Assembly (NCBI GenBank): GCA_028707675.1
Contig: JAQWAM010000053.1
Span: 1-7,449 of the forward strand
Source: Kiritimatiellia bacterium
GTDB taxonomy: Bacteria; Verrucomicrobiota; Kiritimatiellia; RFP12; UBA1067
Reading direction: 5' to 3'
DNA: 7,449 nucleotides
Part shown: in pieces, positions 5,450-7,449 of the stretch
Layout: every line of letters begins with the position of its first letter
Numbering within the stretch: the first letter of the stretch is position 1
Notes under the pieces: model-generated
What the model was told of the DNA's origin: nothing
The model's input: only the letters and a program-made list of their open reading frames with translations
The model's database searches: none
Position numbers and translations under genes: made by a program

Positions 5450-6670
5450 ATGAGAATGATTAAGAGCATGGCGTTGCTGTTGGCAGGTTCCGCGGCTTTT
5501 TTGGGAAGCGCGCAGGACACGCCTGCCGAGATACACGGCGCGCCTGTGCAGCAAAAACGGGCGGAGATATTGTGGACGCGGGCGATCTGCAAGCAGCCCG
5601 GGCGCTACATCGGCTGGGCCACGGCCTGCCTGCGCAAGAACGGAGAGTTGCTGGCCGTTTTTTCCGGTGACCGCGACGAGCATGTCTGCCCGTTCGGCAA
5701 GGTGCAGATGATCTCCAGCAAGGATTTCGGCGAGACGTGGTCCAAGGAGCGCAACATCTGCAACACGCAGCTTGACGACCGCGACGCGGGCATCGTCGAA
5801 TTGCCCAACGGCGATCTGGTGGTGGCGTGGTTCACCTCCGTTGCATATATGAGCAGCATCCGCGACCGCGGCAAGCTCAAGCCCGGCAGCCCGCAGTTCT
5901 ACTGGTGGCTGCATGACGAGAAACTGCCTCCCGCGGTCAAGGAAGAGTGGCTGGGTTACTACACGGCGCGCTCTACGGACGGCGGCAAGACATGGGAAGA
6001 CCCTGTGCGAACATACGGTTCCGCCAACCACGGGCCGATAGTGCTGAAAGACGGGCGGCTTTTGATGGTCGGCAGGTGCTGGATCGGCGACGGCACATCG
6101 GCAGTCTGGAAAGAGAAGAAGCACGAGCTGCCGGTGGAGGAGTCGCGCGACAACGGCCGGTCATGGCAGGTGATCGCCAAGATCGAGCCGACGCCGCCAG
6201 ACGAGATCGGCCAGTTCCACGAGCCGCACCTGGTGGAGACCGACGACGGCAGGCTGGTGGCGCAGTTCCGCTTCCACGCCAAGCCCGCGCCGGGTCAGAA
6301 GCGCCGCGACGAGTCCGAGTGCAAGCTGCGGCAGGCCGAGAGCAGTGACGGCGGCAAGACTTGGACGCGCATGGCGCCCACGGAGATACAGGGATATCCG
6401 CCGCATCTGCTCAAACTGCGCGACGGCAAACTGCTGACGGTTTACGGGCGCCGTCGTCCTGCCTTCGGCGAATACGCATGCCTCAGCGACGACCACGGGC
6501 GCACCTGGGATGTCGCCAACGAGATCAAACTCGCCGGTCACTTCAACGGCGATCTCGGTTATCCCGCGTCGGTGCAACTGCCCGACGGCGCGATCCTGAC
6601 GGTATATTACCAGGCCGAGCAGCAGGGCGAAAAGACCTGTCTGATGGCCACCAAATGGCGCGTGAAGTAA
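5450..6670 (+). CDS. Secreted Asp-box beta-propeller protein, sialidase-like superfamily
   Basis: A 406-residue exported protein. Residues 1-21 form a Sec signal peptide: R2/K5, hydrophobic MALLLAGSAAFLG, and cleavage predicted after A21 (GSA|Q). Five exact Asp-boxes (SxDxGxxW) occur at 90-97, 175-182, 232-239, 298-305 and 346-353, as expected for a six-bladed beta-propeller. Family-like stretches are FHEPHLVE (256-263), GYPPHLLKL (315-323) and DLGYPASVQLPDG (368-380). Such proteins are usually annotated as exo-alpha-sialidase or BNR-repeat glycoside hydrolase. I do not see the FRIP motif of classical GH33 sialidases, so the substrate is open, though a periplasmic or secreted role on a glycan is likely. 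The start at 5450 has AAAGGGG (5438-5444) five bases upstream. An in-frame ATG at 5414 would spoil the signal peptide. No terminator is seen after the stop, which touches a truncated dehydrogenase on the other strand. Confidence 0.88.
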   Translation: MRMIKSMALLLAGSAAFLGSAQDTPAEIHGAPVQQKRAEILWTRAICKQPGRYIGWATACLRKNGELLAVFSGDRDEHVCPFGKVQMISSKDFGETWSKERNICNTQLDDRDAGIVELPNGDLVVAWFTSVAYMSSIRDRGKLKPGSPQFYWWLHDEKLPPAVKEEWLGYYTARSTDGGKTWEDPVRTYGSANHGPIVLKDGRLLMVGRCWIGDGTSAVWKEKKHELPVEESRDNGRSWQVIAKIEPTPPDEIGQFHEPHLVETDDGRLVAQFRFHAKPAPGQKRRDESECKLRQAESSDGGKTWTRMAPTEIQGYPPHLLKLRDGKLLTVYGRRRPAFGEYACLSDDHGRTWDVANEIKLAGHFNGDLGYPASVQLPDGAILTVYYQAEQQGEKTCLMATKWRVK

Positions 6671-7115
6671 AAGTTTGGCCGCAGAGTTCGCGTCCGCAGA
6701 TGGCAGTGAAGTCGCCGTTGCGGATCGACTTGTCGAGGCGCGGGATGCGGCGCATGAGCGCGCCGATCATGAAGATGGTTAGTTCGGCCACGCTGGTCTG
6801 GATGTCGACCGGCGTGTTCACGAGCGTAAGGCCCTTGGCCGCAACGCAGGGCTTGTTGATGCCGTCCGTTCCTAGACCGAAGCGCACGATTAGCGCTCCG
6901 TTTTCTCCCGCATTATCAGCGAGGGCATCATAGAGCGCGTCGCGGTAGGGGGCGACGCCGAGCACGACAGCGCGGCAGCCGGTGTCGCGGACGAGCGCGG
7001 CGAGGGCTGCTTCATCGGCTGGGGCGGGGCGGCAGTCTAGGCCGGGTGCGGCGGCGAAGACATCGGAGGCTTTGTCGTATTCGGCTTGGGTGACGAGTAT
7101 GGTGTGTGTTTGCAT
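6671..7115 (-). pseudogene. Truncated D-2-hydroxyacid dehydrogenase (N-terminal part only)
   Basis: From an ATG at 7115-7113, 149 residues resemble the start of D-isomer-specific 2-hydroxyacid dehydrogenases (3-phosphoglycerate dehydrogenase-like). Visible are the N-terminal substrate-domain fold, LIVRFGLGTDGINK (75-88), LVNTPVDIQTSVAELT (98-113) and GRELCGQTF (141-149). The last matches the 'GxELxGKTLG' hinge that normally leads into the GxGxxG NAD-binding motif. Homology stops at F149 (6671-6669), exactly at the stop codon of the convergent gene. The frame then runs 41 more codons, to a stop at 6545-6543, as antisense of that gene. The NAD domain and the catalytic Arg/Glu/His are absent, so it cannot be an active dehydrogenase. 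No good ribosome site is seen before the ATG. A deletion or insertion breakpoint is the simplest cause; an assembly join is the alternative. Confidence 0.8.
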
Positions 7116-7449
7116 GGTTTGCTTGGTGGTCGTTTACACGAAAAAGTCAATGGTGTTACGGAGTTCGGAAAGGTTTGCCACAGTAAAGCCTTTCGCTAAT
7201 GGCCAGCCATTCGCGACGGGCGCGGCGATAATGGTGTGCGTCGGATGGATGTCTTCGGCTGTGTCGCGAACTGCGTGTCGAGCGGTTCAAGCTTCCCGCG
7301 CAGGCCATGGGGAGACCGCGCGTGAATGTGGCGGCTCGCGATGCCTTGGAACGGGCTATGGAGGGAGCATGAGCGGGGTTATCGACACTGATTTTCTTCA
7401 GTTTGCCGACATCGAAGTCGTGAATCCTTTGGGATGAGCAAGGTGGGAG
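7116..7449. other. Right-end stretch with no identifiable gene
   Basis: No frame here gives a protein I recognise. On the plus strand, one frame after a TAA near 7233 ends in an Arg/Ala-rich tail (MGRPRVNVAARDALERAMEGA) at 7372. Its stop overlaps (ATGA) a 22-codon frame at 7369-7437, which has GGAGGG three bases upstream, and that stop overlaps another ATG at 7434 running off the window. The minus strand is open from the edge to about 7157 but is Arg/Ser-rich, as antisense shadows often are. TTGACT (7150-7145) upstream of the dehydrogenase remnant has no partner -10. Confidence 0.4.

Noticed and set aside
6736..6766. GGCGCG/CGCGCC inverted repeat after the sialidase-like gene as its terminator
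   Set aside because: The stem is short, the loop is long and no T-tract follows. It lies in the dehydrogenase coding remnant and is probably chance.
6982..7437. 151-codon plus-strand frame across the dehydrogenase start and right end
   Set aside because: Its first part is antisense to the recognisable dehydrogenase remnant and its last codons coincide with the 22-codon frame. There is no coherent protein signature.
1..7449. CRISPR array, tRNA, rRNA, insertion sequence, defence or toxin-antitoxin system
   Set aside because: No direct-repeat/spacer pattern, cloverleaf, transposase, or recognisable defence or toxin gene was seen on either strand.

Overview
This 7.4 kb window is bacterial, moderately GC-rich chromosomal DNA. 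It carries three housekeeping genes, part of a fourth, one secreted accessory enzyme and one gene remnant. The lineage cannot be proven by reading alone. A GTP-family PEP carboxykinase of unusual sequence, an Ala/Pro-rich tail on IF3 and a planctomycete/verrucomicrobial-style Asp-box 'sialidase' fit the PVC group (for example Lentisphaerota or Kiritimatiellota). That placement is inference.

Layout, with the minus strand read from right to left. A PEP carboxykinase gene (3308-5206) has its own sigma70-type promoter (5290-5318) and an intrinsic terminator (3235-3265). Next comes thrS (1318-3051), encoding a threonyl-tRNA synthetase that lacks the usual N-terminal TGS domain. Then infC (580-1215) encodes translation initiation factor IF3 and appears to start at a rare AUC codon behind a strong Shine-Dalgarno sequence. 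A strong terminator (520-549) closes infC, and its U-tract touches the start codon of dinB (DNA polymerase IV), which runs off the left edge of the window. The thrS-infC pairing is classical, but the usual followers rpmI-rplT are not next in line.

On the plus strand, divergent from pckG, one gene (5450-6670) encodes an exported Asp-box beta-propeller protein of the sialidase-like superfamily. It has an extended -10 promoter and a signal peptide. Its stop codon is the point where homology ends in a truncated D-2-hydroxyacid dehydrogenase on the opposite strand (6671-7115). Only the N-terminal substrate-domain portion of that dehydrogenase survives, which implies a rearrangement breakpoint at about 6670. 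The last 330 bases (7116-7449) hold no gene I can identify, only a weak chain of ATGA-overlapping short plus-strand frames.

The thrS-infC-dinB block concerns translation and lesion-bypass replication, and pckG concerns central carbon metabolism (oxaloacetate to PEP). The right-hand third looks accessory. I found no CRISPR array, tRNA, rRNA, insertion sequence or recognisable defence system. The observations most worth a second look are the AUC start of infC, the terminator overlapping the dinB initiation region, the missing TGS domain of ThrRS, the PEPCK that seems to lack the canonical GTP pocket, and the exact truncation of the dehydrogenase at the neighbouring stop codon.
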